Positions 16,901 through 24,645 of a stretch of 64,000 nucleotides of DNA are shown here, in pieces. Source of the DNA: Streptomyces erythrochromogenes (lineage in GTDB: Bacteria; Actinomycetota; Actinomycetes; Streptomycetales; Streptomycetaceae); NCBI RefSeq assembly GCF_036170895.1, contig NZ_CP108036.1, positions 4,715,501 to 4,779,500 of the forward strand. The letters are read 5' to 3'. The first letter of the stretch is position 1. Each line of letters starts with the position of its first letter. The notes under the pieces are model-generated. The model searched no databases and was not told where the DNA came from. It saw only the letters and a program-made list of their open reading frames with translations. Position numbers and translations under genes: made by a program.

Positions 16901-17450
16901 GCCCGGCGCTGTCGCCTCCGGCGGAAGCACCGGCGCGGGCCGGGGCCGTGCCGTCCGCGGCGGGCTCGGCGGGCTCGGCGGGCTCGGGGGTCTCGCCGCC
17001 GGCGGCGGTGGCGCGGGCCGGCTCCGAGGCGCGGGTCGGGTCCGAGCCGTCGGTGGTGGGGCCCGCGGCAGCGCGTGCCGGGGCCGCAGCGCCTGCCGCG
17101 TCGGCGGCGTGGCCCTGGCCGGATGTGGCACCGGCGTCGGCGGGGCGTGCGGTGTGCGGGTTGCCCGCGGGGGTGCCGGTGCGCGCCGGGCCGGTCGCGG
17201 CTGCGGCGGCGCCCCGGCCGGACGTGGTTCCGGCGGAGGCGGGCCCGGTGGCGCGGGTCGCGGGCCGGGGCGGGACAGCGGTACCCGCCGCGGCGGGCTC
17301 GGCCGTGCCGGGTTGCGGGCGCGCCCCGGGAGTGGTCGTCGGCGGTACGGGACCGGCGGGGCGGGCCGTGGGGCCGGCTTCGGACGCGGCGGCAGCCGCA
17401 CGGGCCTCGGGGTGTTTCCGCGGGTGCGGGATGGCCGGTACGCCGTCCAT
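13926..17450 (-). CDS. afsR: AfsR-type SARP/NB-ARC/TPR transcriptional regulator
   Basis: The protein has 1174 aa from ATG 17450 (GGGGGGA upstream); ATG 17525 lacks an RBS and is closer to the neighbouring operator. Order of domains: an Ala/Pro/Gly/Thr-rich, probably disordered extension (~1-205); SARP winged helix and BTAD (~207-450; RFAVLGPVRAWRGGE, ATIRTYASRLRKVVAP); NB-ARC ATPase with Walker A GIGGVGKTT at ~509, RVLVLLDNARDA and ALVTSR; C-terminal TPRs (~860-1174). This matches AfsR, the AfsK substrate that activates afsS. It is about 180 aa longer than S. coelicolor AfsR (993 aa, from memory), the excess being the N-terminal extension. Confidence 0.88.
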   Translation of the reverse strand: MDGVPAIPHPRKHPEARAAAAASEAGPTARPAGPVPPTTTPGARPQPGTAEPAAAGTAVPPRPATRATGPASAGTTSGRGAAAAATGPARTGTPAGNPHTARPADAGATSGQGHAADAAGAAAPARAAAGPTTDGSDPTRASEPARATAAGGETPEPAEPAEPAADGTAPARAGASAGGDSAGPTTDRAAETAAAGTTPGAAEPAAGESRFAVLGPVRAWRGGEALPSGTPQQRALLAVLLLRDGRTATAPELIDAIWGEDPPQQALATIRTYASRLRKVVAPGLLVTESGGYAIRLRSAATLDLGVARSLAADADSARAAGDRSLARTLLARALDLWEGEPLAGVPGPHAETERTRLAEWRLQLLETRLDLDLEVGHHAEAVSELTALTAAHPLRERLRELLMLALYRSGRQAEALAVYADTRRLLADELGVDPRPELAALQQRILNADADLARAEDPAPAAAAAPVRPAQLPATVPDFTGRSSFVHELGTILSGGAQDQVMAVSALAGIGGVGKTTLAVHVAHAARPHFPDGQLYVDLQGTDARPAEPEAVLGSFLRALGTPDTAIPDSPAERAALYRSTLDGRRVLVLLDNARDAAQVRPLLPGTAGCAALVTSRVRMAGLAGAHLVDLDVMSPDEALQLFTRIVGEERVRAERQAALDVVGACGFLPLAIRIAASRLAARRTWTVSVLAAKLGDERRRLDELQAGDLAVKATFELGYGQLEPAQQRAFRLLGLADGPDISLSAAAAVLDLPEYDTEDLLEALVDCSLLESAAPGRYRFHDLVRLYARACAERDEQPASEREAALDRLLDFYLATASGVYALERPGDRLPAHLSDTHYPGLVFAEPRAALDWLYTEAGPLLACVRQASVRGGDSPVLRRAVDLLWAAKDLAESGANSKQYESAATALRDAAQAAKDPYAEGRARTTLTNVHLVAGRFAEADDEARQATALAREAGDPLPSCWAPNDRGIIALYEGRHADGERYLLQAIQNFRADGNNVGEASALCNLSRIHVELGRLTSAIDLAQQGIAIYDRMGLSLRLANGRYALGIALTQAGRLGEALAQLTEALALFHDNRQPLWEGVTHFRLAVAHLAARRPTLAAAHAEQAIALRGIGGEWRRATVLTVLGKALRRLGQTDRARACWRDAETVFKQLGSAELGEVQNLLATEIAA

Positions 17451-17546
17451 CTGTCGTCCCCCCTGCCTTCCGTCGGTGTAAGGGTCAGTCTGCCCTGTCT
17501 CGCGCGTACACGTCAGCCCGTCCATGACCGATCACAGACCAACTAG

Positions 17547-17561
17547 CTGACGGTTCGTCAG
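17547..17561. promoter_or_regulatory. TetR-type operator, site 4 (afsR/amidohydrolase divergent region)
   Basis: CTGACG-GTT-CGTCAG has perfect arms. It lies 21 bp upstream of the amidohydrolase ATG (17583) and 96 bp upstream of the afsR start (17450), inside their shared 132-bp promoter region. Confidence 0.7.
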
Positions 17562-17582
17562 ATCAGCGCTACCGTATGAGCC

Positions 17583-18815
17583 ATGGAGACCTTCCCGAAG
17601 ATCATCTCGGTGGACGACCACACGGTTGAGCCCCCCAACGTCTGGCGGGACCGGCTCCCGTCCAGGTACCGCGACATCGGTCCCCGCATCGTCCGCGCCC
17701 CGCTGAAGGAAATGACCTTCCTCGGAGGCAAGTTCGCACCCGTCATGGGAGCCCCGGGCGACGACGGCCCGATCGGCGACTGGTGGGTGTACGAGGACCT
17801 GCACCGGCCGCTCACCCGACTCGACACCGCCGTCGGGTACGACCGCGACGAGATCAAACTGGAAGTCATCACCTACGAGCAGATGCGCCCCGGATCCTTC
17901 TCGGTTCCCGACCGGCTCGCCGACATGGACGTCAACCACGTCCAGTCGGCCCTCTGCTTCCCGACCTTCCCCCGCTTCTGCGGCCAGACCTTCACCGAGG
18001 CCGAGGACCGTGAGCTGGGGCTCCTCGGCGTACGGGCCTACAACGACTGGATGGTGGAGGAGTGGTGCGGCCCCGACGCCCGCGGCCGCCTCATCCCGCT
18101 CACCCTGATCCCGCTCTGGGACGCCCGGCTGGCCGCCGCCGAGGTCCGCCGCAACGCGGCGCGCGGCGTGCGCGCGGTCGCCTTCTCGGAGATACCCCCG
18201 CACCTGGGCCTGCCGTCCGTCCACACCGACGAGTGGGACCCCTTCCTGCAGGCGTGCGACGAGACCGGCACGGTCATCGCCATGCACATCGGCTCCTCGT
18301 CCCGCATGCCGTCCACCTCCGCGGACGCCCCGCCGGCGGTCGGCTCCACCATCACCTTCGCCAACTGCTGCTTCTCCATGGTCGACTGGCTGATGAGTGG
18401 CAAGTTCGAGCGCTTCCCCAACCTGAAGATCATGTACGCGGAGGGCCAGATCGGCTGGATCCCGTACATCCTCGAGCGCGCGGACGTGGTCTGGGAGGAG
18501 AACCGCGGCTGGGGCGGGGTCGCGGACAAGGTGCTCCGCCCGCCGTCCGAGCTCTTCGCCGGCCATGTCTTCGGCTGCTTCTTCGACGACGCCTTCGGCC
18601 TGAAGAACCTCGACTCGATCGGCGTCGGCAACGTCCTCTACGAGACGGACTACCCCCACTCGGACTCCACCTGGCCGAAGTCCCGCGAGGTCGGCGAGGC
18701 GCAGATGGGCCACCTGGCGCCGGACGCGGTCGACCGCATCGTGCGCGGCAACGCGATCGACCTCCTCGGGCTCACCCCGGACGGCCTGTGGCCGGGACCG
18801 GGCTCGGCCGCCTGA
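17583..18815 (+). CDS. Amidohydrolase-2 family metal-dependent hydrolase/decarboxylase
   Basis: This 410-aa protein is a TIM-barrel member of the ACMSD/amidohydrolase-2 family. Visible features are IISVDDHTVEPPNVW at the N-terminus, MDVNHVQSALCFPTFPRFCG, FLQACDETGTVIAMHIGS (metal-ligand His), KIMYAEGQIGWIPY and a late metal Asp in VLYETDYPHSDSTWP. Such proteins decarboxylate or hydrolyse ring-derived acids; several lie in actinobacterial steroid-catabolism clusters. It has little recognisable RBS and starts close to operator site 4, so its mRNA leader is short. Confidence 0.88.
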   Translation: METFPKIISVDDHTVEPPNVWRDRLPSRYRDIGPRIVRAPLKEMTFLGGKFAPVMGAPGDDGPIGDWWVYEDLHRPLTRLDTAVGYDRDEIKLEVITYEQMRPGSFSVPDRLADMDVNHVQSALCFPTFPRFCGQTFTEAEDRELGLLGVRAYNDWMVEEWCGPDARGRLIPLTLIPLWDARLAAAEVRRNAARGVRAVAFSEIPPHLGLPSVHTDEWDPFLQACDETGTVIAMHIGSSSRMPSTSADAPPAVGSTITFANCCFSMVDWLMSGKFERFPNLKIMYAEGQIGWIPYILERADVVWEENRGWGGVADKVLRPPSELFAGHVFGCFFDDAFGLKNLDSIGVGNVLYETDYPHSDSTWPKSREVGEAQMGHLAPDAVDRIVRGNAIDLLGLTPDGLWPGPGSAA

Positions 18816-18824
18816 GCGGCCCGG

Positions 18825-20045
18825 TCAGGCCGGTGCCCGACGGCTCGTGACCGTGCCGACCGGCGCGGTCACGAGCAGGAGCGAGACGGCCAGGCCCACC
18901 GCCGTGAGCACCGGCAGCAGCAGCGTCACGTCCACGAGGGCGACGAGCCCGGCGCCCAGCGCCAGGGCCAGCGCGTTCGGTACGAAGACCAGGGTGTTGG
19001 CGGTGGCGGCGGTGCGGCCCACGACGGAGTCGGGGACCTCGCGCTGCACGGTGGTCAGCGCGGCGATCAGCACGCACGGCAGGCCCGCGCCGATCAGCGC
19101 GCTGCCGACCAGGGCCGCCGCCTCGGACGGCAGCGCCCGCCCGCCGCACCCCAGCGCGAACAGGGCGGTGCCGGCCGCCGTGAACACCCGTACCGGCATG
19201 CGCCGCAGGAGCGGGCCCGCGACGAGCCCGCTCAGGACGGAACCCGCGCCCTGCACCGCGTACAGCACCCCCACGTAGGCGGGCGTGCGGCCGAGGACGT
19301 CGTCGGCGACCGCGTAGACCACCGCGCCGTTGATCCCGGCCAGGAACATCACGGCGGCGGCCGCCGCCACCAGCGGGCGCAGCACCGGTGAGCCCCACAG
19401 CTGCCGGCCGCCCTCCAGCGCCTGGGCGAGGCCGCCCGCCCGCGGGCCCACCCGCTCGGTTGCGTCCCGGTCCACCCGCAGCAGTACGAACAGGCCCGCC
19501 GCCAGGGCGAACGTCACCGCGTCGAGCAGGGCCACCGACGCCCCGCCGAACCGGGTGAACAGGGCGGCGCCCGCCAGCGGCGCGAGCAGCTTCATGCTCT
19601 CGCCGGCCGTCATCCGCAGCCCGTTGAAGTCGCCGAGGAGGCGGACGTCGACCGCCTTCGCCACCAGGGCGGCCTCCGCGGCCTCGTGGAGCGTGCCGCA
19701 GATCCCGTAGACGAGGAGGACGGCGAAGAGCAGCCACACCCGGCCGGCCGAGTCGACCAGGCACAGGGCCGGCAGCAGTACGGCCATCACCAGGCAGGCG
19801 GCCACCAGCAGGGGCCGGCGCGGCAGCCGGTCGGCGAGCACTCCCAGCGCCGGACCGGCGAGCACCGGCGCCCACATGGCGAACACCGTCAGCGCCGCGA
19901 GGCTGTCCGAGCCGGTGAGCGACTTCACCCAGATCCCGGCCACCAGCCACATGGCCGTCGTGCCGAACCCGGACACCACCACCCCGAGCAGGTAGAGCCC
20001 CGCATTGCGGTCCCGCAGGACCCGTCCGCTTCCCCAGTCGCCCAT
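18825..20045 (-). CDS. MFS transporter
   Basis: The protein has 406 aa with 12 predicted TM helices: YLLGVVVSGFGTTAMWLVAGIW, then the loop 2-3 signature GVLADRLPRRPLLV typical of MFS, and a final LTAVGLAVSLLLV. Closest in style to actinobacterial MFS_3 (EntS/macrolide-type) exporters. It lies tail-to-tail with the amidohydrolase, 9 bp apart, with no obvious link to it. Substrate unknown. Confidence 0.88.
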   Translation of the reverse strand: MGDWGSGRVLRDRNAGLYLLGVVVSGFGTTAMWLVAGIWVKSLTGSDSLAALTVFAMWAPVLAGPALGVLADRLPRRPLLVAACLVMAVLLPALCLVDSAGRVWLLFAVLLVYGICGTLHEAAEAALVAKAVDVRLLGDFNGLRMTAGESMKLLAPLAGAALFTRFGGASVALLDAVTFALAAGLFVLLRVDRDATERVGPRAGGLAQALEGGRQLWGSPVLRPLVAAAAAVMFLAGINGAVVYAVADDVLGRTPAYVGVLYAVQGAGSVLSGLVAGPLLRRMPVRVFTAAGTALFALGCGGRALPSEAAALVGSALIGAGLPCVLIAALTTVQREVPDSVVGRTAATANTLVFVPNALALALGAGLVALVDVTLLLPVLTAVGLAVSLLLVTAPVGTVTSRRAPA

Positions 20046-20120
20046 GGTGCCAGCGTGCTGCTAAGGCGGGTCGGTGCGGATCGGTCAACTTCCCTACGCG
20101 TTGCCCGCGTTCCCCACGCG

Positions 20121-20153
20121 GACGGGCCGCCCGCTGCGTGCGGGCGGCCCGTC
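20121..20153. terminator. Terminator hairpin of the metalloprotease gene
   Basis: GACGGGCCGCCCGC pairs perfectly with GCGGGCGGCCCGTC (14 bp, 5-nt loop), 17 bp past the stop codon at 20170. Confidence 0.75.
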
Positions 20154-20169
20154 GCCGTTCGGGACCGGG

Positions 20170-21561
20170 CTACTTCGGGGTGACCCAGACCTGGCGCTTG
20201 TTCGTGTTCGCCGTGTAGAGCTGGACCACCGTGCCGTTGGCGGTCGCGCCGCCGGCCACGTCGAGGACCTTGCCCGATGCCACGTGGACGATCTGCCCCT
20301 TGGCGTTGACCGACCAGCGCTGGGCCGCCGAGCCGTTGCAGTCGTGGAGGCTGATCTTGTTGCCGTTGGTGCTCGCGTTGCGCGCGTTGTCCAGGCACTT
20401 CCCGAACGCGCGGAAGGTGCCGTCCTTGCCCAGGATCCAGGACTGCGCCGCGGAGCCGTTGCAGGTGTAGAGCTGGATCTGCGTGCCGTTGGCGGCCTTG
20501 CCGCCCTTGACATCGAGGCACTTGGAGCCGATCCCGGTCACCTTGCCCTGCGGGGACAGCGTCGCCCCGGCGCCGGCCGCGAGGCGGCGCAGGCCCTGGA
20601 CGTCGTACTGCTGGACGTAGGTGCCCGCCCGCTTGTCCTGGTAGGCGTAGGTGGGGGAGCACATGACCGGGAACTGGCCCGAGTCCGTTCCCTTGACGCA
20701 GTCGCTCTTGGTCAGGCTGCGGTTGGCGTGCGCCAGGCCCAGCGTGTGTCCGAGCTCGTGGCTGACGTGGTTGCGCATGTACGTCTCGCCCATCGCGGCG
20801 GTCGGCTTGCCGGCCGCGGTGAAGAACGAGTCGTCGATGTAGGCGTGTCCGCTGGTCACGGTCTCGGCCACGGAGGAGCTGGTGAAGCCGCAGCTGAGGT
20901 TGGCGGTGCCGGTGCCGTCACGGACGATCTTCCAGCCCGTGCTGCCCATGCTGCCTTCGCCGGCCGGCGGGACGCACGGACGGTGCAGCACGCCCACGAT
21001 CACCTCGCCCTTGGGCCGGACGTAGTCCCAGCCGACCGGCTTCGTGTCGACGGCTACCGGGAGGTTCGTGATGCGGCGCAGGTCCGCGGCGGAGGCCTGG
21101 ACGTACGGACCCAGCCAGTCCGCGGATTTCTGGTCGTAGAACTTGATCGTGTAGCCGGTCGTCAGCCACTTGGTCGCGCCGCTCAGCTTCCAGCCCTCGC
21201 CCTGCGGCGGGGCGGCCGCGGCGGGTGTGGTGGGCGCGGCGGCCGCCGCCGACCTGGTGGCGGCCTTCGGCGCCGCCTGCGTGCCGAGCGACATGATGCC
21301 GTTCCTGAAGACGGTGCCGTCGCTGCCGTGGGTGGTGGAGTCCTCCGCATGGGCGTCGGGCCCGTCCCCGGTCGGCGGGGCGCTGTCCGCGCCGTCCGTG
21401 CCGTCGGCGGGGCTCTCGATGCCCGCGGTGCTCGCGGTACCTGCGGTACCCGTGGTGTCCTCGGTGCCGAACGCGGTGGAGGGGAGCTGAAGGGTTCCCA
21501 CGATCGCGGCCGCGGCCGCCGCGGCAACGATGGATATCCGGTGCTTGCCTGTGAATCGCAA
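20170..21561 (-). CDS. Secreted metzincin-type zinc protease with C-terminal ricin-B lectin domain
   Basis: The protein has 463 aa from TTG 21561 (GAGAGG 10 bp upstream). A Sec signal peptide (KHRISIVAAAAAAAIVGTL) is followed by a Thr/Ala/Gly-rich linker to ~120. The catalytic domain carries the metzincin motif HELGHTLGLAH at about residue 266 (three His ligands and the Glu base). The last ~135 residues are a beta-trefoil: CLDVKGGKAANGTQIQLYTC, AAQSWILGKDG, AAQRWSVNAKG and a final VWVTPK, that is, three QxW-type repeats for carbohydrate binding. It probably acts outside the cell on glycosylated or polysaccharide-bound protein. Confidence 0.88.
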   Translation of the reverse strand: MRFTGKHRISIVAAAAAAAIVGTLQLPSTAFGTEDTTGTAGTASTAGIESPADGTDGADSAPPTGDGPDAHAEDSTTHGSDGTVFRNGIMSLGTQAAPKAATRSAAAAAPTTPAAAAPPQGEGWKLSGATKWLTTGYTIKFYDQKSADWLGPYVQASAADLRRITNLPVAVDTKPVGWDYVRPKGEVIVGVLHRPCVPPAGEGSMGSTGWKIVRDGTGTANLSCGFTSSSVAETVTSGHAYIDDSFFTAAGKPTAAMGETYMRNHVSHELGHTLGLAHANRSLTKSDCVKGTDSGQFPVMCSPTYAYQDKRAGTYVQQYDVQGLRRLAAGAGATLSPQGKVTGIGSKCLDVKGGKAANGTQIQLYTCNGSAAQSWILGKDGTFRAFGKCLDNARNASTNGNKISLHDCNGSAAQRWSVNAKGQIVHVASGKVLDVAGGATANGTVVQLYTANTNKRQVWVTPK

Positions 21562-21795
21562 GTGTTCGTTGCCCTCTCGTCAAGAATCTCTTTCCGCGGG
21601 CCCGCGCGACGGCGGGGGCGGCGAGAATCGAAGAGATGATAGGCCAATCGGTCAAAGGCCCTTTCCTGAGCCAGAGTTGACGGCACGGGGCGGGCTGCCG
21701 GCGGTGACGGGCCGACTACGCAGGGGTCGTCGCGTGCCTTGCACCCGGCACCGCGGTCAAGGCATGCTTCGCCAGGGCAAAGCGGAAGGATCATC

Positions 21796-22656
21796 ATGCC
21801 GGTGGACAAGCGGAGCGTCGTGACGGCAGTGCTGTGTGCGGTGGCGGCCCTGGGGGCCTCCGCGGCTGTGGCGAAGCTCGCGCCGCCGCCCGAGGCGGCC
21901 GCGCCCGTGCGGGCGAAGGCCTCGCAGCCCTCGATCTCGCCCACGGGTCCCTCGCGCTCGCACGCGCCGAAGCCCCAGTTGTCGGCCCAGCCGGGGACCA
22001 CCCTGCCGCCGGCCGTGACGCCCCCGCCGGGCGGGCCCGCCGCCTTCACCGGCGCCCTGTTCACCAACGGCCTGGACAGCGACCACTTCTGCACCGCCAC
22101 CGTGGTGCACAGCCCCGGCCGCAACCTCATCGTCACCGCCGGGCACTGCCTGCTCGCCGGACAGCAGGGCGACGGGACCGCCGTCTTCGCGCCCGCCTAC
22201 GCCAACGACATGGCCCCGTACGGCACATGGAAGATCGAAGAGGTCTTCGAGGACGAACGCTGGGCCGAGGGCACGGACGACGACTACGACCTCGCCTTCG
22301 CCACGCTCGCCCCCGACGCCCAGGGCCGTTCCATCGAGGACGTGACCGGCGCGGCCGTGCTGGACACCACCGGCCGGTCCGGCGAGGAGGTCACGGTCAC
22401 CGGCTACCCCGCCGACCGCAAGATCCCCCGTACCTGCACGGCGACCGCGGTCCGCGAGAGCGCGACCCAGCAGCGCTTCGACTGCGCGGACTTCCCGGGC
22501 GGCACCAGCGGCAGCGCGTGGATCGCGCGCGACGGGAAGGTCGTCGGCATCCTCACGGGCGGGGACACCGACGACGTCTCGACCAGCACGGTGCTGGGGG
22601 AGTACGCCGCCTCGCTCTACACGAAGGCCACGTCGAAGGCCCCCGCGTCCCGCTAG
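21796..22656 (+). CDS. Secreted trypsin-like serine protease
   Basis: The protein has 286 aa from ATG 21796 (GGAAGGA 5 bp upstream). A signal peptide ending near ASAAVA is followed by a Pro-rich pro-region. The S1 catalytic triad is visible: His in VTAGHCLL (~116), Asp in DDYDLAF (~165) and Ser in PGGTSGSAW (~238). It is of the V8/glutamyl-endopeptidase-like group. It is divergent from the secreted metalloprotease, with a 234-bp intergenic region that has no other gene. Confidence 0.9.
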   Translation: MPVDKRSVVTAVLCAVAALGASAAVAKLAPPPEAAAPVRAKASQPSISPTGPSRSHAPKPQLSAQPGTTLPPAVTPPPGGPAAFTGALFTNGLDSDHFCTATVVHSPGRNLIVTAGHCLLAGQQGDGTAVFAPAYANDMAPYGTWKIEEVFEDERWAEGTDDDYDLAFATLAPDAQGRSIEDVTGAAVLDTTGRSGEEVTVTGYPADRKIPRTCTATAVRESATQQRFDCADFPGGTSGSAWIARDGKVVGILTGGDTDDVSTSTVLGEYAASLYTKATSKAPASR

Positions 22657-22888
22657 GTCCTGTGGCGGGGAGACGCCTCGGACCCGGCGGCCCGGCGGCC
22701 CGGGGCTTGCGGGACGGCCCCGTGACGAGCGAGCGCGCGGGGGCGGGCGGCGTCCCGCTCGCGGCCCCTCCGGGAGCCGGCCGGCGCACCACGGGCTCGG
22801 AGGTCCACCCGCACGCCGCGCGGACGGCCTGGGATACTGCCGGAAGACTCGCTCGATGACGACCGCGCGTCGCCGATCGGTCCGGGGG

Positions 22889-23332
22889 TCAGGCCAGTAG
22901 GCCCAGGTGGACCGGTTCGGGCGGGGTGTTCGTGAGGAGGTCCGAGAGGCGGGGAGGCCAGACCGGTTCGCCCAGGGTGGCCAGGCGCTGCGCGGAGAGC
23001 CACTGCCAGTGGATGCCGGGCTCCTCCAGGACCGGCTCCCGGTGCGGGCCCGTGGTGACGTAGATGTGCTCGTGCTGGCGCACCGGTACGCCCTGGTGGG
23101 TGAAGTCGTGCTCCCAGGTGCACAGCAGGCGCTCCGGCTCCAGGTCGGTCCACCCGGTCTCCTCGCGCAGCTCGCGCCGCACACAGTCCTCGGGGCTTTC
23201 GCCGGGGTCGATCCCGCCACCGGGCGGCAGCCAGTGGATGCCCACCTCCACGTTGTTCTCGCGGAAGAGGAACACCGACCCGGCGGGGGACAGGATGACA
23301 ACGCGTGCCGCGTGACGTGGAGTTCGCCTCAT
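22889..23332 (-). CDS. NUDIX hydrolase
   Basis: The 147-aa protein carries a complete Nudix box, G-GIDPGES-x5-RRELREETG (GX5EX7REUXEEXGU), at about residues 38-60. The preceding strand VVILSPAGSVFLFRENN matches MutT-like proteins. I chose ATG 23332 (MRRTPRHAARVV); the frame upstream is low in coding signal. It should hydrolyse a nucleoside diphosphate-X substrate, which is not predictable. The 232 bp between it and the protease (22657-22888) shows no gene. Confidence 0.9.
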   Translation of the reverse strand: MRRTPRHAARVVILSPAGSVFLFRENNVEVGIHWLPPGGGIDPGESPEDCVRRELREETGWTDLEPERLLCTWEHDFTHQGVPVRQHEHIYVTTGPHREPVLEEPGIHWQWLSAQRLATLGEPVWPPRLSDLLTNTPPEPVHLGLLA

Positions 23333-23348
23333 CGATTCAGGGTACGTC

Positions 23349-23405
23349 GGTGATCGGCTCCGGGGGACGGGCTTGCGCCCGCCGTCTGCCCCGGAGCCGA
23401 TCACC
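23349..23405. terminator. Long terminator hairpin after the export operon
   Basis: GGTGATCGGCTCCGGGG and its exact complement form a 17-bp stem; the loop itself contains CGGGC-TTGC-GCCCG. It lies just past the permease stop (23419), upstream of the NUDIX start. Confidence 0.8.
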
Positions 23406-23418
23406 ACGCGGACACGGC

Positions 23419-24645
23419 CTACGCCGTAGCCAGCGCCAGCGTGGGCGACAGTCGGGCCGCGCGCACTGCCGGGTAGAGGCCGGCCAGCGTGCCGATCACC
23501 AGGGTGGCGGCGAAGCCGCCGCCCACCGCCCACAGGGGGACCACCCAGGGCATGTCGCCCGTGCGGGCGTAGACGGCCGTGGCCGCCCCGCCCAGGACGA
23601 TCCCGGCCAGCCCGCCGAGTCCGGACAGCAGCAGGGACTCCGTCACGAACTGGATCCGGATCTGGCCCTTCGTACCGCCCAGCGAGCGGCGCAGGCCGAT
23701 CTCGTGGCGCCGCTCCAGCACCGAGATGATCATGGTGTTGGCCACGCCGACTCCGCCCACCAGCAGTGCGATCCCGCCCAGGCCCAGCAGCAGCGTGCTG
23801 AAGGCGCCCTCGGTGGCCGCCTTCGCCTGGAGGGCCGCCGAGGGGTCGGTGACCGAGACGGCGCTCGGGGTCTGCGGGTTGGCCGTCTGCGCGATGAGCT
23901 CGCGGACCGCCGTCACCCGGTCGTCCGCGGAGCGCTCGTACACGGCCGTCGGGTGGCCGTCGAAGCCCAGCAGCCGCTCGGCCGCGTCCCAGCCGATCAG
24001 GGCGGAGCGCTCGATCTCCGGGGCCAGCGGGACCGGCCCGAGGATGCCGATCACCGTGAAGTACCGGCCGCCGATGAAGACCTGCTGTCCGGGTCCGGTG
24101 ATGCCGAGCCGGCGGGCGGAGACGTCGCCGAGCACCACCGAGGGGTAGCGGCCGGTGGCGTCGTTGAGCCAGGTGCCGCTCGCCATCGAGGCGCGCAGAG
24201 TGCCCAGCAGGTCGTCCTTGGCCGCCTTGACCGCGACCCCGCCCGTCTCCTCCTCGGGGATGTTCTCGGAGCGGCGTACGGACTCGGCGACATCGCCCGT
24301 GGTGCCGACCGACTCGACCCCCGCGATGCGGGAGATCATGCCGGGGGCCTCCTTGGGGAGCGTGGTGTCCTGGCCGCTGAACATGCCCCGGCCGGGCGTC
24401 GCGACCAGCATGTTGGTGCCGAGCCGGTCGAGCTCGCGCAGCAGCTTGGCCTGGCTGGAGGAGGAGATGCCGACCACGGCGATCATCGTCGCGATGCCGA
24501 TGGCGATGCCGAGCGCGGACAGGAAGACCCGCACCGGGCGGGCGCGCAGGCCCGCCGAGCCGACGTGCAGGACGTCCCGCGGGGACAGCCTCGGCGGGCG
24601 CAGCCGCGCTGCCGGCTTCCGGGCGCGTGCTCTCGTACGGCTCAT
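23419..24645 (-). CDS. MacB-type ABC transporter permease (FtsX family)
   Basis: This 408-aa permease has TM1 near residue 40 (FLSALGIAIGIATMIAVVG), a large extracytoplasmic MacB-PCD domain (~65-270) and three C-terminal TMs (LLLGLGGIALLVGGVGVANTM, GGLAGIVLGGAATAV, AATLVIGTLAGLYPAVRAA). Its ATG overlaps the ATPase stop as ATGA. With the ATPase and membrane-fusion protein it forms a MacAB-like exporter or mechanotransmission complex for peptides, lipids or antibiotics. Confidence 0.92.
   Translation of the reverse strand: MSRTRARARKPAARLRPPRLSPRDVLHVGSAGLRARPVRVFLSALGIAIGIATMIAVVGISSSSQAKLLRELDRLGTNMLVATPGRGMFSGQDTTLPKEAPGMISRIAGVESVGTTGDVAESVRRSENIPEEETGGVAVKAAKDDLLGTLRASMASGTWLNDATGRYPSVVLGDVSARRLGITGPGQQVFIGGRYFTVIGILGPVPLAPEIERSALIGWDAAERLLGFDGHPTAVYERSADDRVTAVRELIAQTANPQTPSAVSVTDPSAALQAKAATEGAFSTLLLGLGGIALLVGGVGVANTMIISVLERRHEIGLRRSLGGTKGQIRIQFVTESLLLSGLGGLAGIVLGGAATAVYARTGDMPWVVPLWAVGGGFAATLVIGTLAGLYPAVRAARLSPTLALATA

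Noticed and set aside
17451..17525. AfsR start at ATG 17525
   Set aside because: No RBS, and the 25 extra residues (rich in Thr, Gly, Arg) show no conservation pattern; ATG 17450 has a purine-rich RBS.
15567..17546. Long plus-strand frame opposite afsR
   Set aside because: Glycine/valine-rich shadow of the SARP/NB-ARC gene; no motif and no RBS.
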